Assembly: GCA_003021175.1 (NCBI GenBank)
Contig: PXQV01000008.1
Span: forward strand, 1 to 58,690
DNA from: Halobacteriales archaeon QH_7_66_36
GTDB taxonomy: Archaea; Halobacteriota; Halobacteria; Halobacteriales; Haloarculaceae
Reading direction: 5' to 3'
Length of the DNA stretch: 58,690 nt
The notes under the pieces were generated by a model, which did not search any database, had not been told where the DNA came from, and worked only from the letters and a program-made list of their open reading frames with translations. The position numbers and the translations under genes were made by a program. Positions 9,044 through 18,658 of this stretch are shown in pieces (the stretch's first letter is position 1; the number at the start of each line of letters is the position of its first letter).

Positions 9044-9139
9044 ATGAGCACGTCGAGACATTCCGGTTCGCTCGCGTTCGCTCGCTACACGGGCTGTGAC
9101 TCGCCTACACAAACGAAATTCCGGAGGAATTCAGTATGA
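9044..9139 (+). CDS. Possible 31-codon mini-ORF linking rpoB' and rpoA'
   Basis: An ATG one base after the rpoB' stop opens a 31-codon frame. Its TGA (9137-9139) overlaps the ATG of rpoA' (9136-9138), and the frame contains the GGAGG ribosome-binding site of rpoA'. No family resemblance is visible. It may only keep ribosomes moving into rpoA', or be chance. Evidence for a peptide is weak. Confidence 0.3.
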   Translation: MSTSRHSGSLAFARYTGCDSPTQTKFRRNSV

Positions 9140-12132
9140 GTCAGGGACAAGCACCCAAACGGATCGGGTCGCTCAGCTTCGGGCTGATGGACCCCGAGGA
9201 GTACCGAGAGATGTCGGCCACGAAGGTCATCACGGCCGACACGTACGACGACGACGGCTTCCCCATCGACATGGGGCTGATGGACCCCCGTCTGGGCGTC
9301 ATCGACCCCGGTCTCGAATGCAAGACCTGTGGCAAACACTCCGGGTCGTGTAACGGCCACTTCGGCCACATCGAGCTGGCCGCGCCGGTCATCCACGTCG
9401 GCTTCGCGAAGCTCATCCGCCGGCTCCTCCGGGGGACGTGTCGCGAGTGCTCGCGGCTCTGTCTCACAGAAGACGAGAGGGCGGAGTTCCGCGACCGACT
9501 CGACACCACCCGCAGTCTGGGCGAGGATCTGGGCGACGTGACGAAGGCCGCCATCCGGAAGGCGCGCAAGGCGTCGCAGTGTCCGTACTGCGGCGAGAAG
9601 CAGTACGACATCCAGCACGAGAAGCCGACGACCTACTACGAGGTGCAGGAGGTGCTCGCCGCGGAGTACTCCGAGACCATCGCGGCGGCGATGGAGGGCC
9701 GGCCGGTCGAGGGCGAGGACGAGGACGTCGAGCGCGAGCCGATGGCCCCGACCGACCTCGCCGAGGAGACGGGCATCGACCTCTCCCGGATCAACGAGAT
9801 CCTCTCCGGCGAGTTCCGGCCGACGAAGTCTGACCGACAGGCGCTTGAGGCGGCGCTCGACGTGGATCTCACCGAGGAGGACATGAACAAGCTGATGCCC
9901 TCGGACATCCGCGACTGGTTCGAGGACATTCCCGACGAGGACATCGAGGTGCTGGGCGTCGACTCCCAGAAGTCCCGCCCCGAGTGGATCATCCTCACCG
10001 TCCTGCCGGTGCCGCCGGTGACGGCCCGCCCCTCAATCACGCTGGACAACGGCCAGCGCTCCGAGGACGACCTCACCCACAAGCTGGTGGACATCATCCG
10101 CATCAATCAGCGGTTCATGGAAAATCGTGAGGCGGGCGCGCCCCAGCTCATCATCGAGGACCTGTGGGAACTGCTCCAGTACCACGTCACTACGTTCATG
10201 GACAACGAGATCAGCGGGACGCCGCCGGCGCGCCACCGCTCCGGCCGCCCGCTGAAGACGCTCAGCCAGCGGCTGAAGGGGAAGGAGGGCCGCTTCCGCG
10301 GCTCGTTGTCCGGCAAGCGCGTCAACTTCTCCGCGCGGACGGTCATCAGTCCGGACCCCACCCTCTCGCTGAACGAGGTGGGCGTCCCCAACCGGGTCGC
10401 CAGCGAGATGACCCAGACGATGAACGTCAACGAGCGGAATCTCGACGACGCGCGCCGCTACGTCGCCAACGGGCCCGAACACCATCCGGGCGCGAACTAC
10501 GTGCGTCGGCCGGACGGCCGCCGGCTGAAGGTGACGGAGAAGAACTGCGAGGAGCTCGCGGAGAAGGTCGACCCCGGTTGGGAGGTGTCCCGACACCTCA
10601 TCGACGGGGACGTGGTCATCTTCAACCGGCAGCCGTCGCTCCACCGGATGTCCATCATGGCTCACGAGGTGGTCGTGATGCCGTACAAGACGTTCCGGCT
10701 GAACACCGTCGTCTGTCCGCCGTACAACGCCGACTTCGACGGCGACGAGATGAACATGCACGCGCTCCAGAACGAGGAGGCGCGCGCCGAGGCGCGCGTC
10801 CTCATGCGCGTGCAAGAGCAGATACTCAGCCCGCGGTTCGGCGAGAACATCATCGGGGCGATTCAGGACCACATCTCCGGGATGTATCTGCTCACCCACG
10901 AGAACCCGCGGTTCAACGAGACGCAGGCGCTCGACCTGCTGCGTGCCACCTCCATCGACGAACTGCCGCCGGCTGACGGAGAGGTGTCGGAGACACCTCA
11001 AGCAGACGGCGAAGCCGTCGACGGCGAGGAGGACGGCACGAAGTACTGGACCGGGCGCACCGTCTTCTCCGAGCTGCTCCCGGACGACCTCGATCTGGAG
11101 TTCGAGGGGACCGTCGGCGAGCCGGTCGTCATCGAGGACGGCCAGCTCGTCGAGGGGACCATCGCCGAGGACGAGGTCGGCGAGTTCGGCGGCGAGATCG
11201 TCGACACCATCACGAAGGTGTACGGCAACACCCGCTCGCGGGAGTTCATCAACGAGGTGGCGACGCTGGCGATGCGCTCCATCATGCACTTCGGCTTCTC
11301 CGTCGGCATCGACGACGAGTCCGTCGACGACGCGGCCGAGGTCCAGATTCAGGAGGCCATCGACAGCGCCTACGAGCGGGTCCAGAAGCTGATCAAGACG
11401 TACGAGACCGGCGAACTCGAATCGCTCCCGGGGCGGACGGTCGACGAGACGCTGGAGATGAAGATCATGCAGACGCTCGGTCGTGCGCGCGACTCGGCGG
11501 GCGACATCGCCGACGACAACCTCACCGAGGACAACCCGGCGGTCGTGATGGCCCGCTCCGGCGCGCGTGGGTCGATGCTGAACCTCACGCAGATGTCCGC
11601 CTGCGTCGGCCAGCAGGCCGTCCGCGGCGAGCGCATCAACCGCGGCTACGAGGACCGCACCCTCAGCCACTACAAGAAGGACGACCTCTCGGCTGACGCC
11701 CACGGCTTCGTCGAGTCCTCCTACCGGCAGGGGCTCGACCCGCAGGAGTTCTTCTTCCACGCGATGGGCGGCCGCGAGGGGCTGGTCGACACGGCCGTCC
11801 GGACCTCGAAGTCCGGCTATCTCCAGCGCCGGCTCATCAACGCGCTCTCGGAGCTGGAGACGCAGTACGACGGCACCGTGCGCGACACCTCCGACACCAT
11901 CGTCCAGTTCGAGTTCGGCGAGGACGGCACCTCGACGACGCAGGTGGCCCACGACGCCGAGAGCCCGATGGACGTCGAAGAGATCGCCGACCGCGTGATC
12001 GACGCCGAGTTCGCCGACGAGGCGGAACGCGAGTCGTTCCTGCGCGGCGAGACGGGCGAGACGAACCTCTCGGAGCACGGCGACACGTGGCGCAGCCCCG
12101 GGTCCGCCCCGGAGGTGGAGTCGGATGACTGA
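9136..12132 (+). CDS. rpoA1: DNA-directed RNA polymerase subunit A' (N-terminal part of the largest subunit)
   Basis: The 998-residue subunit starts with the clamp-core zinc site ([17 protein letters not shown] from C62). The catalytic magnesium loop is [12 protein letters not shown] (531-542), followed by the bridge-helix region near [20 protein letters not shown]. These residues show the active polymerase centre. A GGAGG Shine-Dalgarno lies 9 nt before the ATG. A 30-residue acidic insertion near residue 620 ([19 protein letters not shown]) is typical halophile padding. Its 3' end overlaps rpoA'' by 8 nt. Confidence 0.97.
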   Translation: MSQGQAPKRIGSLSFGLMDPEEYREMSATKVITADTYDDDGFPIDMGLMDPRLGVIDPGLECKTCGKHSGSCNGHFGHIELAAPVIHVGFAKLIRRLLRGTCRECSRLCLTEDERAEFRDRLDTTRSLGEDLGDVTKAAIRKARKASQCPYCGEKQYDIQHEKPTTYYEVQEVLAAEYSETIAAAMEGRPVEGEDEDVEREPMAPTDLAEETGIDLSRINEILSGEFRPTKSDRQALEAALDVDLTEEDMNKLMPSDIRDWFEDIPDEDIEVLGVDSQKSRPEWIILTVLPVPPVTARPSITLDNGQRSEDDLTHKLVDIIRINQRFMENREAGAPQLIIEDLWELLQYHVTTFMDNEISGTPPARHRSGRPLKTLSQRLKGKEGRFRGSLSGKRVNFSARTVISPDPTLSLNEVGVPNRVASEMTQTMNVNERNLDDARRYVANGPEHHPGANYVRRPDGRRLKVTEKNCEELAEKVDPGWEVSRHLIDGDVVIFNRQPSLHRMSIMAHEVVVMPYKTFRLNTVVCPPYNADFDGDEMNMHALQNEEARAEARVLMRVQEQILSPRFGENIIGAIQDHISGMYLLTHENPRFNETQALDLLRATSIDELPPADGEVSETPQADGEAVDGEEDGTKYWTGRTVFSELLPDDLDLEFEGTVGEPVVIEDGQLVEGTIAEDEVGEFGGEIVDTITKVYGNTRSREFINEVATLAMRSIMHFGFSVGIDDESVDDAAEVQIQEAIDSAYERVQKLIKTYETGELESLPGRTVDETLEMKIMQTLGRARDSAGDIADDNLTEDNPAVVMARSGARGSMLNLTQMSACVGQQAVRGERINRGYEDRTLSHYKKDDLSADAHGFVESSYRQGLDPQEFFFHAMGGREGLVDTAVRTSKSGYLQRRLINALSELETQYDGTVRDTSDTIVQFEFGEDGTSTTQVAHDAESPMDVEEIADRVIDAEFADEAERESFLRGETGETNLSEHGDTWRSPGSAPEVESDD

Positions 12133-14806
12133 CGCCAGCGACGACGTGCGCGCGCTGGTCGAGGACACCGACCTTCCCAAGCGCCTCCGCGAGAAGGTGT
12201 ACGAGGCCGTCGACGACCGAGGGGCGACGCTCGACGAGGTCGAAGACATCGTCTCGGCGGTCGAGTCGCGGTATCGGGACACCCGCGTCGACCCGCTGGA
12301 CCCCGTCGGCACCGTCTCCGCGCAGTCCATCGGTGAGCCGGGGACGCAGATGTCGATCCCGGCCGACGAGCGTGTTCTCGTCCGGCGGGACGGCGAGACG
12401 GACGCCGTCGAGATCGGCCCGTTCGTCGACTCGCTAATGGAATCCGCCGAGACACGCGCGTTCGACGACCACGAGATCGCGCTCGCGCCCGACGGTATCG
12501 AGGTGCCGAGTCTCGGTGCTGACGAACGGGTTCGCTGGAAGGCGCTCGAAGAAGTCAGCCGCCACGAGACCCCCGACGAGCTGCTCCGGTTCGAGCTCGA
12601 ATCCGGGCGGACGATTCGGGCGACGAAGGCCCATTCGTTCGTGACGCGGCGGGACAACGACGTAGTCCCCGTCGCGGGCGAGGAACTGAGCGAGGGGGAC
12701 TGGCTCCCGGTCGTCGGTGACCTGCCCGTTGAGTCGGGTAGCGACACCGTTGACCTGCGGGAGCACCTCCCCGCGAGCGATTACTGGTACACGTCCGCGC
12801 TGACCGACGGTGGCGCGGCGACGTTCCCGGCTGGCGACGAGCAGGTCGAGAACAAGCGGGCCGCGCTCGAAGCGGGACGAATCGACGGCGGGGCCGTCTA
12901 TCCGAGGGGTGGAACCGTCGGGCTTCCCGAGCGGCTCCCGCTCGACGAGGAGACTGGATTCTTCATCGGCGCGTGGCTCGCCGAGGGCAACGCGACGGAC
13001 GGCTACGTCTCCGTTTCGAACACCGACCCGGCGTTCCAAGAGCGGGTTCGCTCGTTCGCCGAGCGATTCGATCTCTCCATGAACGAGTACGCCAGCGACG
13101 GCGAATACGGCGACAGTTACGATATTCGGGTGAACGGGACGGTACTCGCCGACTTCCTTCGGACAGCATGTCTCGACGACGGCGAGAAGGTCGTCCCCGG
13201 ATTCGCGTTCGGGGCCGACGAGTCGTTCGTGGCCGGGCTGCTCGCCGGCTACTTCGGCGGTGACGGAAACATCGGCCGGAGCAGTATTCGGGCGAGTTCG
13301 ACGAGCGAGCGGCTGACCGCCGGGGTCGCGCTCCTGCTCGCACGAGTCAACGTCTACGCCACCCTCGGCGAGACGGACGGCTCCCGAACGCTCCGTATCC
13401 CCGCGAAGTTCGTCCCCCGGTTCGCCGCGCGGGTCGGGATGGTCGGCGAGCGTGGCGACGCACTCGCGGCACTCGCCGACGATGTCGACGCTGACGGCCC
13501 GGACGCGACCGATCAGATTCCGAACTTCGGCGACGCGCTCCGGAATGTCGCGTCGGCGGCAGAGATTCCGACACGGCAGGTCAACAGCGCGTCGAAGCGT
13601 CAGCGTATCGGCCGCAACCGACTCGCCGGACTCGTCGCGGACGCCGAAGCTGCCGGCGTCGACTCGTCGGCGCTCGACGCGCTCCGGACTGCGGTCGAGG
13701 GCGATGTCGTCTGGGACCGAATCGACTCGGTCGAGACGGTCAGCAGCGACTACGAGTACGTGTACGACTTCTCCGTCGCGGGGCTGGAGACGTTCACCAC
13801 CGCGGAGGGCGTCGTGACGCACAACACGATGAACACCTTCCACTACGCGGGCGTCGCAGAGATCGACGTGACGCAGGGGCTGCCGCGGCTCATCGAACTC
13901 GTGGACGCGCGCAAGACGCCGGACACGCCGATGATGACCGTCTATCTCGACGAGGAGCACGCGAGCGACCGCGAGCGCGCCCACGAGGTCGTCTGGAACA
14001 TCGAGTCGACGCAGATACTCGCGTTGGGCGACGTGTCGACGAACGTCGCCGACATGCTCGTCCGTATCGACCTCAACGAGGAGACGCTACGCGAGCGGTG
14101 GCCCACCTACGACGACGTCGACGAGATCGTCGCGGAGATCGCCGACACCATCGAGTCGAATCTGGGCGTCGCCACCAGCCGACCGGAGCCGACGGTCGTC
14201 GAGTTCGGTCCCGACCAGCCGTCGTATCGCGAACTGCTCCAGCTCGTCGAGGAGCTGCGCGACATCGTGTTCAAGGGGATCGAGGACATCACGCGCGTCG
14301 TCATCCGGAAGGAGGAGCTCGATGATGGGACCGAGGAGTTCGTCCTCTACACAGAGGGGTCGGCGTTCGGCGACGTGTTGGAGATCGACGGTGTCGACCC
14401 GTCGCGGACCACGTGTAACAACATCCACGAGATCCACCGCGAACTCGGCATCGAGGCGGCCCGCGAGGCGCTGATCAACGAGACGAAGAACACGCTCGAA
14501 GAGCAGGGGCTGGACAACGTGAACGTCCGCCACCTGATGCTCGTCGCGGACATCATGACGAACCGCGGCGAGATCGAATCCATCGGTCGGCACGGCATCT
14601 CCGGCAGCAAGGAGTCCGTGCTGGCCCGCGCCGCCTTCGAGGTGACGGTCAACCACCTGCTCGACGCCGCCATCCACGGCGAGGTGGACGCCCTCGACGG
14701 GGTCACGGAGAACGTCATCGTCGGTAAGCCGATCAAGCTCGGCACGGGCGACGTGGATCTCCGGATGGGGTCGCGCCGCGCGTCACCCGAGAGCGCCGAC
14801 GACTAG
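12125..14806 (+). CDS. rpoA2: DNA-directed RNA polymerase subunit A'' containing an intein
   Basis: The precursor has 893 residues; the usual A'' has about 400. Residues 1-76 (to [11 protein letters not shown]) and 568-893 (from [15 protein letters not shown]) are A'' sequence and join to a normal 402-residue subunit. It forms the jaw and the C-terminal part of the trigger-loop module. Residues 77-567 are an intein that must splice out for a working polymerase. The gene overlaps rpoA' by 8 nt and ends 41 nt before nusA. Confidence 0.96.
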   Translation: MTDASDDVRALVEDTDLPKRLREKVYEAVDDRGATLDEVEDIVSAVESRYRDTRVDPLDPVGTVSAQSIGEPGTQMSIPADERVLVRRDGETDAVEIGPFVDSLMESAETRAFDDHEIALAPDGIEVPSLGADERVRWKALEEVSRHETPDELLRFELESGRTIRATKAHSFVTRRDNDVVPVAGEELSEGDWLPVVGDLPVESGSDTVDLREHLPASDYWYTSALTDGGAATFPAGDEQVENKRAALEAGRIDGGAVYPRGGTVGLPERLPLDEETGFFIGAWLAEGNATDGYVSVSNTDPAFQERVRSFAERFDLSMNEYASDGEYGDSYDIRVNGTVLADFLRTACLDDGEKVVPGFAFGADESFVAGLLAGYFGGDGNIGRSSIRASSTSERLTAGVALLLARVNVYATLGETDGSRTLRIPAKFVPRFAARVGMVGERGDALAALADDVDADGPDATDQIPNFGDALRNVASAAEIPTRQVNSASKRQRIGRNRLAGLVADAEAAGVDSSALDALRTAVEGDVVWDRIDSVETVSSDYEYVYDFSVAGLETFTTAEGVVTHNTMNTFHYAGVAEIDVTQGLPRLIELVDARKTPDTPMMTVYLDEEHASDRERAHEVVWNIESTQILALGDVSTNVADMLVRIDLNEETLRERWPTYDDVDEIVAEIADTIESNLGVATSRPEPTVVEFGPDQPSYRELLQLVEELRDIVFKGIEDITRVVIRKEELDDGTEEFVLYTEGSAFGDVLEIDGVDPSRTTCNNIHEIHRELGIEAAREALINETKNTLEEQGLDNVNVRHLMLVADIMTNRGEIESIGRHGISGSKESVLARAAFEVTVNHLLDAAIHGEVDALDGVTENVIVGKPIKLGTGDVDLRMGSRRASPESADD
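12353..13825 (+). mobile_element. RpoA'' intein with LAGLIDADG homing endonuclease
   Basis: The intein occupies residues 77-567 (491 aa) and sits exactly between GEPGTQM and [10 protein letters not shown], in the trigger-loop region. Residue 1 is Ser and the C-terminus reads VVTHN, followed by extein Thr, so splicing should use Ser1, the terminal Asn and Thr+1. Block B is seen in [11 protein letters not shown]. Two LAGLIDADG-like helices, [12 protein letters not shown] and [12 protein letters not shown], both keep an acidic residue, so the endonuclease may be active. Inteins at this site are known in haloarchaeal rpoA''. Confidence 0.93.
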
Positions 14807-14847
14807 CGTAGACCACTGTTTTTACCCCGCCGACTCGAAGCGGACGT

Positions 14848-15666
14848 GTGATACGGCTCTCCGACGAGGACCGCCAGCTCATCGGCTTCTTCGAGGAAGA
14901 ATCCGGGGCGACGGTGCGCGACTGCGTGCGCGACGACGACCGTGTGGTGTTCGTCGTCGCGGCCGGCGAGATGGCCGACGCCATCGGCCCGCAAGGCCGG
15001 ACCGTCTCGCGGATCGAAGACCGGGTCAACAGGCGGGTCGAACTCGTCGAGGACGCGGACGACCCGGCGACGTTCGTGGCGAACGCGCTGCGGCCCGCGC
15101 CGGTGTACGACGTGTCCGTCGGCGAGCGCGAGGACGACGACGAGACGGAGATCGTCGCGTACGCGGAGGTGAACGCCGCCGATTTCGGGGCGGCCATCGG
15201 CCGCGACGGGCGCAACATCGAGATGGCCGAGCGACTGACCGCCCGCCACTTCGACGTGGACGCCGTCGAACTCGTTCCCGAGCCGGAGTCGGTGGTGGAG
15301 ACGGTCGCCGAGGAGACGGGGACGGAGCCGGTCGACGCGCTGTTCGACGCCGACGACGAGCGGGTGGTCGTGCTCGCGCCTGCGGGGTCACGCGAGGAGA
15401 TAGCCACAGAAGGCGACGCGCTCCGGACGGCGTTGGGGTGGCCGGTGGTCGTCGTCGGGTACGCGAGCGACGCGCCCGACCTGCTGGCGAACGCGCTCGC
15501 GCCCGCAGACGTGACGAACGTGACCGTCAGCGACAGCGGCGTCGCGTACGTCGAAGTGCCCGAGGACGAGCGGGGGCTCGCCATCGGGACCGGAGGGAAG
15601 CGCATCCGGCTGGCGCGGCTCCTCGGCGCGGCGTACTACGGGCTCGACGACGTGGAGTTGGCGTGA
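14848..15666 (+). CDS. nusA: NusA-like transcription factor with internal tandem duplication
   Basis: Archaeal NusA is normally about 140-150 residues with two KH domains and binds RNA in transcription elongation/termination. This one has 272. Residues 29-142 contain the two usual KH motifs (GPQG 47-50, GRDG 118-121). Residues 169-271 repeat the same order at lower similarity: DDERVVVLAPAG against DDDRVVFVVAAG, LLANALAPADVTNVTV against FVANALRPAPVYDVSV, and AIGTGGKRIRLA against AIGRDGRNIEMA. In the repeat the first GxxG is lost (TEGD) and the second kept (GTGG). GTG start, with TATA-like GTTTTTA at 14818-14826. Confidence 0.9.
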   Translation: MIRLSDEDRQLIGFFEEESGATVRDCVRDDDRVVFVVAAGEMADAIGPQGRTVSRIEDRVNRRVELVEDADDPATFVANALRPAPVYDVSVGEREDDDETEIVAYAEVNAADFGAAIGRDGRNIEMAERLTARHFDVDAVELVPEPESVVETVAEETGTEPVDALFDADDERVVVLAPAGSREEIATEGDALRTALGWPVVVVGYASDAPDLLANALAPADVTNVTVSDSGVAYVEVPEDERGLAIGTGGKRIRLARLLGAAYYGLDDVELA

Positions 15667-15719
15667 CGCCCGACCGAGTGAACGACGCGAGCGGAGAGGG
15701 GAAAAATCTATCTTCGGGG

Positions 15720-15985
15720 TCGTACTTAATGAAGCGATTGCTGGCGAAGGACCCGCTCGGGGTAGGACTGGAAGGGCTGTGCGCTCGACGACGACGGGCG
15801 ACGTAAGCAGCGAGGGACCACCGGTCCCTCGGGCCGCTCGCGCGGCGATGCTGCGCGAGGAGACCGCAGGAGTGAGTGGAGCGAACGACGAGGACCGCAG
15901 CGAGCCCATCGAGTCGAGCGTACAGGGGCTTCCCAACGCTTCGCTGCTCCGTTCACGACAACTCCAAGGCTCAATTAAACAGCAC
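15720..15985 (-). repeat. Structured dispersed element, copy G (diverged subfamily)
   Basis: Read on the minus strand it has the layout of the other copies with a different stem. GGAAG (15929-15933) pairs with CTTCC (15770-15774), with C-rich flanks. An 11-bp stem, TGTACGCTCGA against TCGAGCGCACA (15914-15924 with 15778-15788), has one non-canonical pair. The 3' flank AGTCCTACCC (15760-15769) is conserved. The loop holds nested palindromes (GGGACCACCGGTCCC). The ends carry weak inverted repeats (GTGCTGTTTAATTGAGC and GTCGTACTTAATGAAGC). Confidence 0.6.
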
Positions 15986-15995
15986 TAGTGGCGGG

Positions 15996-16210
15996 GCAGT
16001 ATTCAGCTAAGAGTGACGCCGGAGAGTAAGCGGGCAACGAGGTGTAGAAAGCCCCCGGTCGCTACGGTCGCGCGACTCGCTGCGCGACTCGCGGGCCGGA
16101 GGCCCGCTACGGTGCTTGCGTCGCCGTGCTTCCCGTAGCGACCGGCCCCTTTCAGTCCCGCCCAGCACGGTTTCTCGGTCGAGCGACGACTCGCTTATTT
16201 GAACACCGCC
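15996..16210 (+). repeat. Structured dispersed element, copy A
   Basis: The ends resemble AGTATTCAG and TTTGAACACC (weak inverted repeat). GAAAG (16047-16051) pairs with CTTTC (16149-16153). Inside, CGGTCGCTACGG (16056-16067) is perfectly complementary to CCGTAGCGACCG (16133-16144). The loop holds a GCGGGCC/GGCCCGC hairpin. AGTCCCGCCC follows the outer stem. It lies back to back with copy G, and together they fill the space between nusA and the toxin-antitoxin pair. Confidence 0.75.
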
Positions 16211-16257
16211 CCTTCGAGCCGGTCAACGCTTTTGTGCCCGTGCGTCGTACTTCCACT

Positions 16258-16674
16258 ATGACCGCGGCCGACGCCGACACCCCGGTTGATACCGAAGCAG
16301 TTCGGTCCATCCTGTGTGACCACCCCGTCGAGTTCGCCGTGCTGTTCGGGTCGGCCGCCCGAGGCGAATCCCACGCGGAGAGCGATGTCGATATCGGTGT
16401 CGTCTTCGAGTCGTTTCGAACCGTTCGGGCGTACCGAACGGCGCGAGAAGAACTGACCGCAGACCTGATGTCTGCGATGGGGCGAAACGAAATCGATCTC
16501 GTCGACCTCGACGATGCGGAGCCGAGCGTTGCTCGCCACGCGCTCAGCGATGCGGTCGTTCTACTCGGTGACCCCGCTCGACTGTCGGACCTCCGGGACA
16601 GATACCGAGTGGACGGAAATGAATCGGAATTTCAAACACGGCTCGACCGTGCGTTGGAGCGTGCAGGGTCCTGA
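16258..16674 (+). CDS. mntA: MNT-type nucleotidyltransferase antitoxin (MntA-like)
   Basis: The 138-residue protein has the minimal nucleotidyltransferase signature: G31-S32 in LFGSAARGE and the acidic pair in ESDVDIGVVF (D43, D45). In MNT/HEPN systems this enzyme transfers AMP to a tyrosine of the HEPN toxin and neutralises it. The stop TGA overlaps the ATG of the HEPN gene by one base, the usual tight antitoxin-first order. A TATA-like CTTTTGTG lies at 16228-16235. The ATG at 16258 gives the standard family N-terminus; the open frame upstream is repeat sequence. Confidence 0.88.
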   Translation: MTAADADTPVDTEAVRSILCDHPVEFAVLFGSAARGESHAESDVDIGVVFESFRTVRAYRTAREELTADLMSAMGRNEIDLVDLDDAEPSVARHALSDAVVLLGDPARLSDLRDRYRVDGNESEFQTRLDRALERAGS

Positions 16675-17114
16675 TGGACGACCGGCGCACCGAGATCATC
16701 GTCGCGAACGTGGAGTTCGCAGCCGACAGCATCGCGCGACTCCGTGAGAAACAGGGCGTTTCGTTCGCGGAGTACCGCGACGATCCCGACACCCGAGACA
16801 TCGTCGAACGGCAGTTCCAGAAGCTCATCGAAGCCTGTCTCGATATCGCTCGAACGGTCCTTCGAGGACACGAGGGATCGGTTCCGGAGACGAACGCCGA
16901 TTGTATGCGTGAACTCGGGAACCGTGGAATCCTGAGCGAGTCGCTCGCGGCCGAAATGGCGTCCGCAGCCGGGTTCAGGAACGTACTCACCCACCAGTAC
17001 GGCCGTCAGTTGAATCACCAGACGGTTCACGACGCGCTCCACGACCTCGGCCGGTTCGAGGGGTTCCTCCGTTCGATCCGCGATCATCTCGATGCGGTGG
17101 GTGCGCTCGATTGA
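16674..17114 (+). CDS. hepT: HEPN-domain ribonuclease toxin (HepT-like, DUF86)
   Basis: The 146-residue all-helical protein carries the HEPN catalytic motif R-x4-H-x-Y: R102, H107, Y109 in FRNVLTHQYG. HepT toxins cleave RNA, and the tyrosine is the target of AMP transfer by the partner. All motif residues are intact. It is translationally coupled to mntA and followed 63 nt later by rpsL, which has its own promoter. The pair looks like an accessory insert in the ribosomal/transcription cluster. Confidence 0.88.
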   Translation: MDDRRTEIIVANVEFAADSIARLREKQGVSFAEYRDDPDTRDIVERQFQKLIEACLDIARTVLRGHEGSVPETNADCMRELGNRGILSESLAAEMASAAGFRNVLTHQYGRQLNHQTVHDALHDLGRFEGFLRSIRDHLDAVGALD

Positions 17115-17143
17115 CCGGTCGGCCACCGGCGACCGAAAGAAGA

Positions 17144-17154
17144 CGCTTAAGTAG
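17144..17154 (+). promoter_or_regulatory. Promoter of rpsL-rpsG
   Basis: CGCTTAAGTAG is centred about 28 nt before the rpsL ATG at 17178, with a purine-rich BRE-like CGAAAGAAGA just upstream. It makes rpsL-rpsG independent of the polymerase operon despite the upstream insert. Confidence 0.6.
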
Positions 17155-17177
17155 CTCGGTCGGGAAACACCGGTACT

Positions 17178-17606
17178 ATGGCGAACGGCAAGTACGCCGC
17201 GCGCAAACTCAAGAAGGACCGCCAGCAGCACCGGTGGTCCGACTCCGATTACGCGCGACGCGCTCGCGGGCTCGGCGAGAAGTCTGACCCGCTCGAAGGC
17301 GCGCCGCAGGGGCGCGGCATCGTACTGGAGAAGGTCGGTATCGAAGCGAAACAGCCCAACTCCGCGATCCGGAAGTGCGTCCGGGTCCAGCTCATCAAGA
17401 ACGGGAAGCAGGTCACCGCCTTTTGTCCCGGTGACGGCGCTATCTCCTTCATCGACGAGCACGACGAGGTGACCATCGCCGGCATCGGTGGCGCGAAGGG
17501 TCGCGCGATGGGCGACCTCTCTGGCGTGAACTACAAGGTCGAGAAGGTGAACGGCGTCTCGCTGATCGAGCTCGTCCGCGGGAACGCGGAGAAACCCGTC
17601 CGATGA
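17178..17606 (+). CDS. rpsL: Ribosomal protein S12 (uS12)
   Basis: The 142-residue decoding-centre protein contains [19 protein letters not shown], the universally conserved [15 protein letters not shown] region, and the archaeal N-terminal extension [16 protein letters not shown]. Start and length are normal. It overlaps rpsG by 4 nt (ATGA). In most haloarchaea it follows nusA directly; here about 1.5 kb of accessory sequence intervenes. Confidence 0.97.
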   Translation: MANGKYAARKLKKDRQQHRWSDSDYARRARGLGEKSDPLEGAPQGRGIVLEKVGIEAKQPNSAIRKCVRVQLIKNGKQVTAFCPGDGAISFIDEHDEVTIAGIGGAKGRAMGDLSGVNYKVEKVNGVSLIELVRGNAEKPVR

Positions 17607-18220
17607 GCTCGGAGGAGGACGCCCCCGAACCGGACGCACCGGCGGGAAACGACGACGAAGAGGTGTCTGCGCTGCTGTTCGGCAAGTGGAGCGTCGACAG
17701 CATCGAGTACGACGACCCCTCGACGCAGCGGTACATCACCGTCACGCCGATCGCCCACACGCAGGGGCGACACGCCGACAAGCAGTTCAAGAAGTCCCAG
17801 CTCTCGGTCGTCGAGCGGCTCATCAACCGCCTGATGCAGACGGAGGAGAACACCGGCAAGAAACAGCAGGCGACCCGCATCGTGCGGGAGGCGTTCGACA
17901 GCATCCACGAGCGCACGGGCGAGAACCCGGTGCAGATCCTCGTACACGCCGTCGAGAACGCCGGGCCGCGCGAGGAGACCGTCCGCCTGAAGTACGGTGG
18001 CATCTCCGTCCCGAAGGCCGTCGATGTCGCCCCGCAGCGGCGCGTCGATCAGGCGCTGAAGTTCCTCGCCGAGGGCGTCCACGGCTCGTCGTTCAAGACG
18101 ACCACGTCCGCGTCGGAGGCGCTCGCCGACCAGTTGCTCGGCTCGGCCAACTACGACGTGCAGACGTACGCCGTCAACCAGAAGGAAGAGAAGGAGCGCG
18201 TCGCGGCCGCCGCCCGCTAA
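17603..18220 (+). CDS. rpsG: Ribosomal protein S7 (uS7)
   Basis: The 205-residue archaeal uS7 has an acidic N-terminal extension, the [17 protein letters not shown] segment and the [23 protein letters not shown] block that binds 16S rRNA at the head of the small subunit. It overlaps rpsL by 4 nt, so the two are translated together. An elongation factor 2 gene, often next in the str cluster, is absent. Confidence 0.97.
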   Translation: MSSEEDAPEPDAPAGNDDEEVSALLFGKWSVDSIEYDDPSTQRYITVTPIAHTQGRHADKQFKKSQLSVVERLINRLMQTEENTGKKQQATRIVREAFDSIHERTGENPVQILVHAVENAGPREETVRLKYGGISVPKAVDVAPQRRVDQALKFLAEGVHGSSFKTTTSASEALADQLLGSANYDVQTYAVNQKEEKERVAAAAR

Positions 18221-18307
18221 TCGCAGTTCTATCTCTCTGCGTTTCTCGTCGGCCGAGAGCCGTCGGTCCGTCTCGCGCACGGCAACCAGCGTGCCGCCAC
18301 GCGGCTG

Positions 18308-18317
18308 TAATATAAAT
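18308..18317 (+). promoter_or_regulatory. TATA box of the small gene at 18341
   Basis: TAATATAAAT lies 24-33 nt upstream of the ATG, the expected leaderless spacing. Confidence 0.6.
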
Positions 18318-18340
18318 TCTCTCGACCCCCGGATCGGGGT

Positions 18341-18628
18341 ATGGACGCGGCGGAATTAGTAGAGCGGCTGGAACGATTCGGGGGGAGCGAGCCGGAGCGG
18401 CGCGCGGTCGCTCGCTCGGTCCGCGACCTCGCCGACTCGGGGGTCTTCGAGCGCGACGAAGGGTACGAACTCACCGTCGACGCGGTGTTAGACCATCTCG
18501 CGGACGCACCCGAGAACGGTGAATCGGACGGGAGTCCGGCGGACCGCTGGAACTGGTGGCTCGGGTCGCTGGAGGCCGCCCACGGTAACTACGCCCGCTT
18601 TCAGGTGCGCCGCTGGCAGGAGCGATAG
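18341..18628 (+). CDS. Small conserved haloarchaeal protein
   Basis: The 95-residue acidic protein has an N-terminal helical segment that looks like a small winged-helix or helical bundle (AELVERLERF, then ARSVRDLADSGVF). Its C-terminus is rich in aromatic residues (DRWNWWLGSLEAAHGNYARFQVRRW). I do not recognise a named family. A clear TATA box and neighbour-like codon use support a real gene. It may be co-transcribed with the SDR gene, which starts 31 nt downstream. Confidence 0.6.
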   Translation: MDAAELVERLERFGGSEPERRAVARSVRDLADSGVFERDEGYELTVDAVLDHLADAPENGESDGSPADRWNWWLGSLEAAHGNYARFQVRRWQER

Positions 18629-18658
18629 GGTTTGAACGCCGGCGCCCGAACCGGGTGT

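Noticed and set aside
12125-14806. Idea that the 893-codon rpoA'' is a fused or duplicated subunit
   Set aside because: The extra 491 residues have intein splice motifs and two LAGLIDADG helices, and the flanks join seamlessly to a normal A''.
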